This document shows, piece after piece, positions 36,828 through 46,774 of a stretch of 64,000 nucleotides of DNA; position 1 is the stretch's first letter; each line of letters opens with the position of its first letter. A program made the translations under genes and the position numbers. Origin of the DNA: Gossypium raimondii (Eukaryota; Streptophyta; Magnoliopsida; Malvales; Malvaceae); contig NC_068571.1 of assembly GCF_025698545.1 (NCBI RefSeq), positions 49,013,733 to 49,077,732 of the forward strand, written 5' to 3'. The notes below the pieces were generated by a model. The model had not been told where the DNA came from. It saw only the letters and a list, made by a program, of their open reading frames with translations, and ran no database searches.

Positions 36828-39041
36828 AATTTCATTGTCTGTCATGCTCAGATGGACAGTTTCTAAGTTGGATTTTAAACATGGAACAGCAGCTTAATTA
36901 AGACATTGTTGCATTGGAGGCTTGTAAAATCATTTGGAATGGTTTTCATGGTAGTCTCTTCTTGGCCTGGTTCTACAAGGATTTTGGTCTTGGTTGGGGA
37001 ATTACTTCATTTACGTTGCAATCCTTGAATCAAATTTATGGTTGTTCCAAAGGCAAAGATACAGCAGCATGAAGGAGGTCTTTCCTTGAGAAAATCCTGT
37101 CACACATTCAGCCAGGCAGAGAGTAGATGGAATAGCATGGTAGATAGATGATAATGTTGGTTTTTTTATTTTTTGGGCAAAAGGAAAAGAAAGAAGATTA
37201 TTTGAAAATTACGTAAGGAAGAGGAATTGGAAGATGAATTTTATTTCAATCATGACTTTCACAAGGATAACTTGGCTTTTACTTCAATTGTGAAATTAGG
37301 TATTTGAACGGTTATGAAATTGAACAAGTTTAAAATTTTCGATGACTCGAAATTATATTGAATTTTATTTTTATTTGATATATAATATAATTAAATTTAT
37401 TTTATGATATAAACTAAATTTTCATATTTAAAGTTTTAAAATAATTTAAAAGTTCTTGAAAAATTATTTATTTTAGAAATATTTATGAGAAAAGTAGGAA
37501 TCCAAATTATAACAACGATCCAATTTCCGAAATTTAAATGGAGGAGTTTTCAAGATGAATACGGAATTAATAGAATTATGAAGTAATTAGTTGGATAAAT
37601 TAATAGTTAGTGAATTAGGACTAAATTGTTGAAAGGGAAAAGAAATGAAGGAATATAATAGAGAGGGACTTGTAGGTAATTAAAACAAGGCCTTAATTAT
37701 AATTTGGCCATCCTTAATATATGGTTAATGGATGAACTCATTTTCATCCATTGATTTCCACTAAGTTTAGTAACCATAATTCATCACCATTAGATTAATA
37801 TTATTAAATGTAATTATAGTGAAAATATAAAACAAAAGATGAAAGATGTTAGTCGATTATCATCTTCTTTCACCGTTTGAAGAAAGAAAGAAAATTCTCA
37901 ACAGTTCTTTCGTTGTGTTGGCTTTGAATTTTGTTAAATTATTAGATACAGCAGATGCGAGAATTATGAAATTCGGTTTAGTTTATCATTGTTAAATGTT
38001 TAAAAGTTAGTGAGAGAATGATGATAATTTTGGAAAACACATCCTCGAGACTCTTAGATTATTCATTATAATTCCAATATCATAATTAGATTGAAATGGG
38101 AGAATGATGAGTTATACAAAAATCGGATGTTAGGGTTCTAAGGGGTTAAAGTTTATATATATAGGGACAACGTAGAAAATTACTTTAGGAGATCATAAAT
38201 GAATTATAAATTATTGGGGGTTAAAATGTAATTTTATTATTATACTAACATGTAAATCCATAAAAATTTAAGGGACTAAATAAAAAATCTACTATTTAGG
38301 GGAGGGGAGCAAGGCCACTGCTTGCCTCCCTCTATCTTCGTCCCTGTGCATATACATGACGTGTTTAATTTAAATGACATATATGTATGAATGTGCGAAT
38401 CTAATATTAATCCATATTTGAATTATCGCACGTAACTAAATATAATGTAGATAAATCAAAAGGCAAAAGAAAGAAAAAAGCGACGCATAACGATCACAAT
38501 TTATGTTAATATAATCTGCTTTTCTTACACGATTCTATTGAATAGTTGTACAAAACGAATATGAAAAAAAAAACTATAAAATTTAATATTTCTTTAATAA
38601 TTTACTTTATATTTAAAATGTTATTTTGACCAAAAATATGTCATTAAATTTCTTTAATAATTGAAAATGGATAGGAGTGATGTGAAATCACAGTTTCGTA
38701 TAATCCATTCTCTGATTACGAGTGTGTTGGTTTTTAAAATTGTTTTGATTTTTCTATTTTTATAATGCTATGGGTGCAGTTGATGGGTTTAATAATTTGT
38801 ATTGGGCAATCCGAAGAGTCAAAATCGTAGGCCTAGTAGTAAAAATGTGGTATTAGTATTAACCTGCTCTACAACTAATTCATGTTTCTTTTAGGACTGC
38901 TTTATGTGTTTTGATTTGGACTCAAATTCTATGAAGACCAGTCAAATACTGATGTGTTAGACCAGTTTAATATATATGATTTTAAATTAAATACAAATAA
39001 TTTTATTTTTTTTAATAATCTCATTACAGATTTTAATCGTA
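36828..39041. other. ACS12 3' UTR and gene-free DNA
   Basis: The transcript probably ends near 37.15 kb. 37.5-38.3 kb has features of an old LTR fragment ('GGACTAAATTGTTGAAAGGG', 'GGCCATCCTTAATATATGG'), but no boundary can be set. 38.29-38.34 kb has a GC-rich transposon-like end (GGAGGGGAGCAAGGCCACTG). The rest is AT-rich with no gene. Confidence 0.3.
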
Positions 39042-39046
39042 TCTGT

Positions 39047-39205
39047 TGTTAGTATAACTAATACACAGTTAGTTGGTTAATAGTAGTTAGCAGTTAGCAG
39101 ATATTAGTTAAGTTGGTTAGTCTGTTATAAGTCTACTACTATAAATATGCTTGTTGTAAATGTGTTGAATATGTGAGTTTAATAATACTTCTTGGTATTA
39201 TATCA
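39047..39205 (+). repeat. Copia LTR, left outer copy (159 bp)
   Basis: It starts TGTTAGTATAACTAATACAC and ends TTGGTATTATATCA. It is followed after five bases by TGGTATCAGA, the initiator-Met tRNA primer-binding site usual in copia elements. This fixes it as a 5' LTR reading to the right. Confidence 0.85.
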
Positions 39206-39210
39206 TAACA

Positions 39211-39220
39211 TGGTATCAGA
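39211..39220 (+). other. Primer-binding site (tRNA-iMet type)
   Basis: TGGTATCAGA directly follows the left LTR. It matches the first ten bases of the standard copia PBS TGGTATCAGAGC. Confidence 0.8.
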
Positions 39221-39267
39221 TTTTCTTTTATTTTTGTTGTTAGATCCTAGAGGTCCTGTGTTCTTTA

Positions 39268-40337
39268 TGGCTACCAGTCCGTCTGTTGTGCAGTCTGGGA
39301 TGGCTTCAATTGTGTCTGAAGCTGTTGTTGATAGTCGATTCTTTGCTATCAAGAAGATTAGTATTTTACTTGATGATACTAATTACCTGCTATGGTGTCA
39401 ACAGGTTCTTTTGGCTGTTAAAACTTACAATCTGCAACAATTTCTTGACTCTAGCACGGTTCCTCCTCTTCGACAGGTTGTGAGTGAAGAAGGAATTCTT
39501 CAGGATAATCTTGCGTTTTCAAGATTTCAGCAGCAAGATTGTGCTTTGGCTTCTTGGCTATTGTCCTCTGTCAGCCCAACTGTTTTGCCGCATCTAATCG
39601 GGCTGGAGTCTAGTGCGCAAATATGGAGTGCAATTGTTGCTTTGTATGGTAGCAAAACCACTTCTCGGTTGATGTTCTATCGAAGGGCTCTTCATTCTCA
39701 GCGAAAAGGTGAGCTATCTATGAAAGATTTCTTGATGAAAATTAAAAGCTATTGTGACAGTCTTGCTAGTTGTGGTGAGGTTATTAGTGACCATGAGCAT
39801 GTCACTGCCATCTTTAATGGTTTGCCACTGGATTATGAGGCAGTTATTGCTATTATTACTGCTAGTCAGGTGCCTTATAGTGTGCAAGGAGTGACCACAA
39901 TCTTGCTTGATGCGGAAGCCCGACAAAATGTTATTGTGTGTGAGACATCTAGCTCTGCTAATCTAGTATCTCATCAAGCTCCAACCTTGGTGCCTGAGCC
40001 TGTCAATACACCTGCCTATCGTCCTTCGATAAATGTTAGAAGTAGAGGGCGTGGTCGCTCATTTGGATCACGTGTACAGTGTCAACTGTGTGGCAAATCA
40101 GGACATCTTGTTGATCGGTGCTATTATAGATTTGATGCCTCATACAAAAATGTTGGTTATAGACCCTCTATGGCTCTTCAAGCAAATCTCAGTACGTTTG
40201 GACATGGTGCTGCAGTTGTGTCTTAGCCACCATCTGTGCCTGCTGCATATGTATCTAGTCAGAGTTCACCATCTGTGCCTACTGCATATGTACCTAGTCA
40301 GAGTTCATCATCGGGTTGGTTGTGTCCACTTGTTTCA
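39268..40337 (+). mobile_element. Copia gag region
   Basis: Fossil part. The long reading frame (to 40226) starts MATSPSVVQSGMAS and contains the UBN2/gag_pre core (FSRFQQQDCALASWLLSS, QIWSAIVALYGSKT, MKDFLMKIKSYCDSLASCGE). It ends with a CCHC zinc knuckle (CQLCGKSGHLVDRC). A tandem repeat of about 39-42 bp (CACCATCTGTGCCTRCTGCA) follows at 40228-40317. There is no protease, integrase or reverse transcriptase on this side; the sequence ends where the inverted LTR begins. It is a capsid remnant, not a host gene. Confidence 0.85.
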
Positions 40338-40339
40338 AC

Positions 40340-40511
40340 GATATAATACCAAGAAGTATTATTGAACTCACCTATTCAACACATTTACAGCAAGCATATT
40401 TATAGCAGTAGACTTATAACAGACTAACCAACTTAACTAATATCTGCTAACTGCTAACTGCTAACTGCTAACTACTATTAACTAACTAACTGTGTATTAG
40501 TTATACTAACA
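40340..40511 (-). repeat. Copia LTR, internal copy, minus orientation
   Basis: On the minus strand it starts TGTTAGTATAACTAATACAC and is preceded by a purine tract (CCAGGAGAA). This marks it as the 3' LTR of the minus-oriented element. It has a local expansion of GTTAGCA/CTAACTG heptamers (40446-40477) that makes it longer than the other two LTRs. Confidence 0.85.
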
Positions 40512-40530
40512 TTCTCCTGGTTTTGTTTAT

Positions 40531-41391
40531 TTAAAAACTCGAAGAACATTCATTAACTAGACAAACTCGCAGACTTTGTTTGAACCCAGTAAACCGTTTT
40601 GGTGGAACAGCCTTGGTGAGACCGTCAGCAATTTGGCTTGCTGATGAAACAAAATTAACTTGAAGAACACCATCAAGAACATTTTCCCGTACAAAGTGAT
40701 GATCAATCTCCACATGTTTCATTCGAGCATGATGAGTTGGATTTGCAGCCATGCTAACTGTGGAAGTATTATCACACCACACGACTGGTATCTGACACAG
40801 TGACAGCCCAATCTCATCTAACAACTGTTTAATCCAAAGTAACTCTGACATACAATTTGCTAGGCTTCGATACTCAGCTTCAGAGGATGACCTGGAGACC
40901 ACTGCTTGCTTCTTAGAGCACTAGGCAATCGAATTTCGTCCCAAATACACAACATAGCCAGAAGTAGACCTCCGATCTTCAACAGAAGTAGCCCAGTCGA
41001 CATCAAAATAGCAGACTAACTGAAACTGCCCTTCCGTGAAACATAACCCATGATTCATAGTCCCTATAAGATACCGTAGAACGCGCTTAACAGCCTTCCA
41101 ATGATCCTCACTAGGAGCATTCATATACTGGCTTAGCTTATTGACAGAGAAAACTAGGTCAGGACGTATAACACACAAATATTGAAGCATACCGACTGTG
41201 CTGCAATACAGATGAATATTCGCAAACAACGATCCACTATTTGAAACAACAAGCTTTGGAGTACTCACCATAGGAGTAGGTGTGGGTGACGGACCCGACA
41301 TGCCTGTTTTATTAAGAATCTCTTCAACATATTTCTTCTGAGTCAAACATAAGCCTTGACTTGTGTGTTGAACCTTAATGCCCAAGAAAAA
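40531..41391 (-). mobile_element. Copia reverse transcriptase end and RNase H remnant
   Basis: Fossil part. It reads LGIKVQHTSQGLCLTQKKYV, RPDLVFSVNKLSQYMNAPSE, HWKAVKRVLRYLIGT and DRRSTSGYVVYLG. The RNase H part follows with VSRSSSEAEYRSLANCMSEL, VVWCDNTSTVSMAANP and HHARMKHVEIDHHFVRE. These are standard Ty1/copia motifs in the correct order. Only the C-terminal part of pol is present, so the element is non-autonomous and broken. Confidence 0.9.
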
Positions 41392-42780
41392 ATTGAGTCG
41401 GTATGCGCTGATGATCCCGACGACGTAGAGGAAGGTACTCGACTCTTAGATTCATACGAAATAGGAGATTATAAGTTGGAAAATATTGAAGAAGGTAGTA
41501 TGCGGAGAATTTAGGTCACTGTAACGGGGATGACATGTGCCGCCTATTCCAATTCCGTTGAGGCTGCTTTGAAGAACATCAATGGGGTTTTAAGAGCATT
41601 CGTGGCTTTGTTGCAGAACCATGCTGATGTTGTTTTTTATCCTACTTTGGTTAAGGATGAAGACATAAAGAATGCCATTGAAGATGTAGGGTTTGAGGCA
41701 GAAATTCTACCTGAACCCAGCAATGTTGGAACAAAGCCACGTGGAGTGCTTGTGGGGCAGTTTACAATAGGAGGTATGACCTGCGACTGTGTCAACTCTG
41801 TTGAAGGCATTTTGAGAGATCTTCCGGTGTTAGTAGGGTCATTTTGTTGCTTTAGCCACTTCATTAGGGAAGTTGAATATAATCCCATTGTAATTAGTAA
41901 AGATGATATAGTCAATGCAATTAAAGATCTGGTTTTGAAGCCTCACTTTGCGGGGTAATGAGCGAGGATAAAATCATACTTGGGGTTGCTTGATGTTTTA
42001 ACGAGCTAAATGTACTGACTTATCAAAGGCATACTTAGCGACTTGAAAGGGTTCGACAATTTCGTTTTGTGAAGTTCGGAGAACTTGAAGTTCTTTTTAT
42101 CTGAAGTTGTCAGTTCAAGATCCTTGGTTGATGGAATTGAAGGAGGAAGTAAAGGGAAGTTCAAACTACGTGTTATGAACCCATATGCAAGATGACTACT
42201 AAAGATGAAGAAACCTCAATTATGTTCCAGTTTTTTACTTCCAGTTTGTTTCTCAGTATTCTTGTCTTTCTGATTCGAGTAGTTTGTCCCCATATACCCT
42301 TGTTAGATGCCTTCTTGCTCTGGAGATGTGGACCTTTCTTAATGGGTGATTGGTTGAAATGGGCATTAGTAAGAGTTGTTCAGTTTGTTATCGGGAAGTG
42401 CTTCTACGTGGTAGCTGGTAGAGCTCTTCGAAATGGTTCTACTAACATGGATGTTTTAGTTGCATTGGGTACTTCAGCTTCTTATTTCTACTCTGTTGGT
42501 GCTCTTCTTTATGGTACCATAACTGGGTTTTGGTCACCAACATACTTTGAAACAAGTTCCATGCTGATAACGTTTGTATTATTGGGAAAGTATTTAGAAT
42601 GCCCTGCAAAAGGGAAAACATCAGATGCTATCAAGAAGCTAGTAGAACTTGCGCCAGCTACAACATTGTTGGTAGTTAAAAACAACAGTGGAAACATTAT
42701 TGGAGAAAGGAAAGTTGATGCTTTGTTAATTCAGCCTGGTGATATATTAAAAGCTTTTCCTGGTGCTAAGGATCATAACA
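41392..42780 (+). pseudogene. Intron-less partial copy of a copper-transporting P1B-ATPase gene (RAN1/HMA7 type) inside the copia unit
   Basis: It reads in order: DPDDVEEGTRLLDSYE, the first metal-binding domain region (MTCAAYSNSVEAALKNINGV, FVALLQNHADVVFYPTLVKD), the second (VGQFTIGGMTCDCVNSVEGI), then further downstream VCPHIPLLDAFLLWRCGPF, GDWLKWALVRVVQFVIGK, RALRNGSTNMDVLVALGTSA and GKTSDAIKKLVELAPATTLL, ending at IQPGDILKAFPGAK. This is the N-terminal half of RAN1/HMA7, the Golgi copper pump that supplies ethylene receptors. The copy is collinear with the protein without visible introns. It has several disabling changes and stops before the phosphorylation and ATP-binding domains. It runs antisense to the copia pol remnant, directly between pol and PBS. 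It is not functional. Confidence 0.85.
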
Positions 42781-42781
42781 T

Positions 42782-42793
42782 GCTCTGATACCA
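42782..42793 (-). other. Primer-binding site (tRNA-iMet type), minus orientation
   Basis: On the minus strand TGGTATCAGAGC follows the right LTR after five bases. This defines the right LTR as the 5' LTR of the minus-oriented element and places the captured gene immediately after the PBS. Confidence 0.85.
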
Positions 42794-42798
42794 TGTTA

Positions 42799-42957
42799 TG
42801 ATATAATACCAAGAAGTATTATTGAACTCACCTATTCAACACATTTACAGCAAGCATATTTATAGCAGCAGACTTATAACAGACTAACCAACTTAACTAA
42901 TATTTGCTAATTGCTAACTAATATTAACCAACTAACTGTGTATTAGTTATACTAACA
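42799..42957 (-). repeat. Copia LTR, right outer copy (159 bp), minus orientation
   Basis: It has the same length as the left outer LTR and differs from it at about eight positions. On the minus strand it starts TGTTAGTATAACTAATACAC and ends TTGGTATTATATCA. It abuts the right TCTGT duplication. Confidence 0.85.
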
Positions 42958-42964
42958 TCTGTTT

Positions 42965-43090
42965 TTTATACAATGTCTAGAATTATCTATAGTCCATCCT
43001 CAACTTATAAATAGAAAAATAATACATTTCAGCACACTCGAATCCACATCATCCTGCATTAGAAGTGATTATCTCCAAACTACGCATTTT
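42965..43090 (-). mobile_element. SINE copy, minus orientation
   Basis: On the minus strand it reads GATGATGTGGATTCGAGTGT (B-box-like), then TTATTTTTCTATTTATAAGT, then ATAGATAATTCTAGACATTG. It is truncated at its head, and the copia unit is inserted at its tail. It forms an inverted pair with the copy at 43118. Confidence 0.6.
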
Positions 43091-43117
43091 AATTGCATTC
43101 AAATATCCTTTAATTTT

Positions 43118-43245
43118 ACTAATTGAGTCTTAACTCGATTGGCATTGATATTGTTGCTAATGCAAGAGAACATAGATTTGAGGACACTGTAACATATTAT
43201 CCTCTTATTTAAAGATTGAAGAAGAACTATAGATAATTTTAAACA
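43118..43245 (+). mobile_element. SINE copy, plus orientation (best-preserved head)
   Basis: The head TTGAGTCTTAACTCGATTGG contains an A-box-like TTAACTCGATTGGCA. About 33 bp later AGATTTGAGGAC is a worn B-box (GGTTCGANNCC type). The tail TTATCCTCTTATTTAAAGAT..ACTATAGATAATTTTAAACA is shared with the other copies. The internal Pol III promoter layout and dispersed copies indicate a tRNA-derived SINE, not a tRNA gene. Confidence 0.6.
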
Positions 43246-45299
43246 TTAATTAAAAAAATTATCATTTAATTTTCATCTCAAATTATTGATGTGAGTTGCC
43301 TTCCAAATCAGCCACGTCTTTGCTTTAATTAGATTACAAGTCTTCGTTGTCTGGTGATTGCTTCTTCCAATGTAGCTTTTTAAATCCCTCCATTATATGG
43401 CTGCCATTATTGTCCCCTGCCAACGGCCTACTTGTCGTCCCCTGCTTAGATTTGCTTCAATTCTTTTACTTTTCGCCTACCACAATACTTGCTTCGTGGC
43501 TGCCTCTACTTGCTTTTAATTGCCACAGCCGTACATAAGCCAAAATTTCTTCAACCCCAACCCCCCCAAAACTCTCCAAATCGAGTTGCTGCTAAATTAC
43601 TCTATTCGAGAGCTGTCTAATTAAGTTTAATTCAGGTATAGTTGACATGTCATAGAGTATTCCATTATTGCTTATTATTTATTGCGGACTGCTTTAAGCG
43701 TCCAAGAATATTGTTATTGTCGTGCTTTGTACATTTAGTGTACGGTTGGTCATTGATTAAGTGTGGGTTTAGATGGACATTTAACTTACTTTTTGGTTCA
43801 CGCTTCAATATCACTATAGTATCTAATCTCACCTCCAATGCTATTTTTACACTTACCGCAGGTAAACACACCACCCATCCAAACATCCCCTAGTTAAGTT
43901 TATAGCTCAACAGAGTATTGTCATTATTAATACTTGTGTCATTTTTCATTGATCGTTTAGGGTTTGGTTGGACACTTGTGTGTTCAAGTATTTTTCCTCG
44001 TGTTACTTGGTCAAAATGATTAAATCAACTAAAACATTGAATTAAAATACTATTGTTATTTATTGAATGTTTTGATAATGTTTCCTTGTTATTTTAAATG
44101 TTATTTTGTGACTGATTTATGATTGTACCGCATCTTTGAAAAATTCTATTGAACATGACTTTCACTTCTTGAATTATTACATAAACATATATTATATAAA
44201 TATAATATTTGTATCTGATTAGAATGCTTTTATTTTAACTATACACATTGGTAGTTTAAAATGTATTGGATCACCACTGAGTTGTAAGTATTGAATCATC
44301 ATTGAGTTGTAAAAAGCTCAGCGTTTGGATTTTTAATTCCATGCACAGGTAAAAGGTAGTTCACGAGTTCGTGTTCGAGCAATATCTCCAAAGTGTCTCT
44401 GCAATCCATTTTTCATAAAGAGACTTTTCTCATAGTTTTAGCCTTGGCATATAGTTAGGACAATTCGATTAGTTGATCACTTTTATATTGGTTAATAGTT
44501 TGGTTATTTGACTAAATTGTGTTAACTGGTTTTATTTTTTTATATTTATTTTTATAAGCATGCTTTTTAATTTTTAATTTTATTTGTATGTTTTATTTTT
44601 ATATTTTGATGTGTATTAAATAAATGATTGATAAAGAAAATTGCTTTGACTATCATTATAACGCTCCAATTTATTAACTTATTCTACCCAAAAAAATAGT
44701 TAAATGCTTTGCATCATTTAAAAAAGATATTGTGTGAATTATATACATTCTGTAACTACATATTACTATACATTTATAAAATTTTAGCAACCTAATTTTT
44801 TTGACCTTTAATATTTTTGTTAAAAATTATAAGTCAGTAATTTTTAAAAGTTAAATTAAATGGATAACAGTTAATTTGTTTATAGACCTATCAAACATGG
44901 TTCGATCTCTTAACATATTAATTTTAATTTTATATAATATAAACATTTTAATTTTAATTTTTATTTAAAAATTATATAATATAAACATTTTAATTTTAGC
45001 CACAAAAATAATAGTAGTAGTTATTTAATAAAAATGTATATTAATCATTTCCTAATTAACTTAGTATCCGGTTAATTTGTGACCCTAACTCAATAAAATT
45101 TTTAATTTAAATAAATTTTTTAAACTTATTTTAATCTTTGTATAACTGTTATAAATAATTCAATCACTTTAAAGTAAAATTTTCTAATCAAAACTGTATT
45201 GATATATAAGTTTCAAATTCTGCTTTAAAAATCTTTAATATTAATTCTGTTTTATTTGAAAATAATAATTTAAATTATGATAATAAGTTTTGATCATAT
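43246..45299. other. AT-rich intergenic DNA
   Basis: 43.28-43.9 kb has mixed composition without a recognisable gene. 44.0-45.3 kb is AT-rich. A short stretch near 44.28-44.42 kb (GTTCGTGTTCGAGC) has a weak tRNA-like B-box but no matching A-box. Confidence 0.3.
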
Positions 45300-45445
45300 C
45301 TTCTCTTTATAAAACAATACTTAAAACTATCCATAATCTCTCTTCAACTCATAATTAAGAGAATAATGCGCTTCAATGCACTCGAACTCACGTCCTCCTA
45401 TATTGGGAACAATAACCGTGTCAATTAAACTAAAACTCAATCGAC
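45300..45445 (-). mobile_element. SINE copy, minus orientation
   Basis: On the minus strand it reads TGTCGATTGAGTTTTAGTTT, then GGAGGACGTGAGTTCGAGTG (good B-box), CATTGAAGCGCATTATTCTC and TATGGATAGTTTTAAGTATT. It contains the complete head and tail of the family. Confidence 0.6.
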
Positions 45446-46250
45446 ACATTTGTATTTAATATTTAATCTTTCACATAAAAATTAATGTTAAAAGTCTAAA
45501 TTTAATTCAAAATATTTTGTTAAATAAAACTAATATATAACTTAATATATTTTTGAGAAAAATGGTAAATTTTAACTTATACAATGTCTTAATATCTTTT
45601 CGTTTTAAAATTTTAAATATTATTGCAATTTTAATTATATATTTAATTTTAACAAAATATATAATTAATTTTTAAGAATATTATTATAGGTTCTAATATA
45701 TGTGTTTTTTAATACCATGTTTAGAATTATCTATTGCTCCTTTTAACTCATAAATAAAAGGATAGCCGCTCAAATTCATCGACAAAAATGCTTATGCCAA
45801 TTGATAATAAAATATATAATTTTAAATATTCAAATTTTGTACCAAAGTTTTAACAAATAAATATAATATATTTAAATAAAAAATAAAACTAGTTTTACTA
45901 AATTGACTTTTGACTTAATTAAATATTTTTGAAAAAAATATCAAAGTTCATTCTTTAGTTATTTAACATTGTTTTATGGTAATGATGCATCGTAATTAGT
46001 AAATAAGTTTGGTTGTTAACCTTCTCTGTAATTTTCTTCGTTAGAAAACTCGAGGACAATCTCTGACAAAAAAAAATTGAAAAAAAAAGGGGTTGTAAAT
46101 GGAAGTGTTTAATAAGAGAAATAAGGTGGAGCACAAAATCCCCAACAAATTTTTTTTAAAAGAAATTCTGTACTCCAAATTGTTTAATAAATTCCCTTCG
46201 CCCGATCCGAGCCAATTTTTTTCTCTCTCTAAGATCGCACCAAAAAAAAA
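45446..46250. other. AT-rich DNA upstream of the YLS7-like gene, with a SINE fragment
   Basis: A partial SINE tail lies at 45.71-45.80 kb on the minus strand (TTATTTATGAGTTAAAAGGA, AATTCTAAACATGGTATT). The rest is AT-rich. The promoter of the next gene should lie at about 46.0-46.25 kb. Confidence 0.35.
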
Positions 46251-46284
46251 AAAAAAGTTTTCTCCTTCCTCTCTTGTTCTATGA

Positions 46285-46573
46285 ACATTGTAAGTTCGAG
46301 GTTGGATTTCGGATTTCTTTTTTGGAATTCCATATCGGCATTCAATTTTTTATTTTATATTATTTGGATTTTGATAAATTGGGGGGGGGGGGGGTTCATT
46401 ATATTTAATTATGCTTTAATTGTGTGCTTATCTTCTTTCATCAAACACAAAAAAAGTTTCCCATTTTGAAAGTATGTTGAAAGATGTCTACTATTTCCTT
46501 TAGTAGTTTTATGATTTTCCTAATTTTGGGAATTTCCGTGTTTGACCACGCTTCTTGTTTTCTGATTTTGTAG
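46285..46573 (+). other. Probable 5' UTR intron of the YLS7-like gene
   Basis: A donor in ATT|GTAAGT at about 46289 and an acceptor TTTTGTAG ending at 46573 frame a 0.29-kb intron in the leader. It includes a 14-base G run at 46381-46394. This is inference; no transcript is available. Confidence 0.4.
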
Positions 46574-46774
46574 GTTTATCTTTTTCTCAGGATTGGAGGA
46601 GGAATTCAACCCTTTTAAACCCCTAATCCTGCATTTAATTACCAATTTACAGGTCTGGTATTGGTGGGGCATTTCCAAAATCACAAATTCGAGCGTTTCA
46701 ATCTATGACAGTTTAGTCAGGTTGCTGGTATTCAAACATTTCATGTTAAACGATTCTTTTCTACTACTTTTACC

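Larger units (their letters stand above)
39042..42962. mobile_element. Composite Ty1/copia unit with oppositely oriented outer LTRs and a captured host gene
   Basis: Fossil, broken, one integration unit at 39047-42957 between identical pentamers TCTGT (39042-39046 and 42958-42962). The order is: LTR in plus orientation (39047-39205), PBS (39211-39220), gag region (about 39268-40337), LTR in minus orientation (40340-40511) with a polypurine tract beside it, RT/RNase H remnant in minus (40531-41391), intron-less copper-ATPase copy in plus (about 41392-42780), PBS in minus (42782-42793), LTR in minus (42799-42957). The right 2.6 kb is therefore a complete non-autonomous element read on the minus strand. 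The left 1.3 kb is an LTR-gag piece joined head-on to it. The three LTRs differ from each other by a few percent, suggesting an age of a few million years; the rate is assumed. Confidence 0.75.

Noticed and set aside
37500-38300. Gypsy LTR fragment downstream of ACS12
   Set aside because: The wording is reminiscent of a cotton LTR, but no TG or CA boundary, PBS or target duplication can be shown.
39192-40226. 344-residue ORF as a host protein gene
   Set aside because: It has copia gag motifs and a CCHC knuckle and follows an LTR and primer-binding site, so it is a transposon capsid remnant.
41530-42788. Functional copper-transporting ATPase gene
   Set aside because: It is intron-less, partial, enclosed by LTRs, and lacks the catalytic phosphorylation and nucleotide-binding domains. 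It is a captured pseudogene.
43118-43200. tRNA gene (A-box and B-box like sequence)
   Set aside because: It does not fold into a cloverleaf with paired stems, and the same sequence is dispersed with a long shared tail, so it is a SINE.
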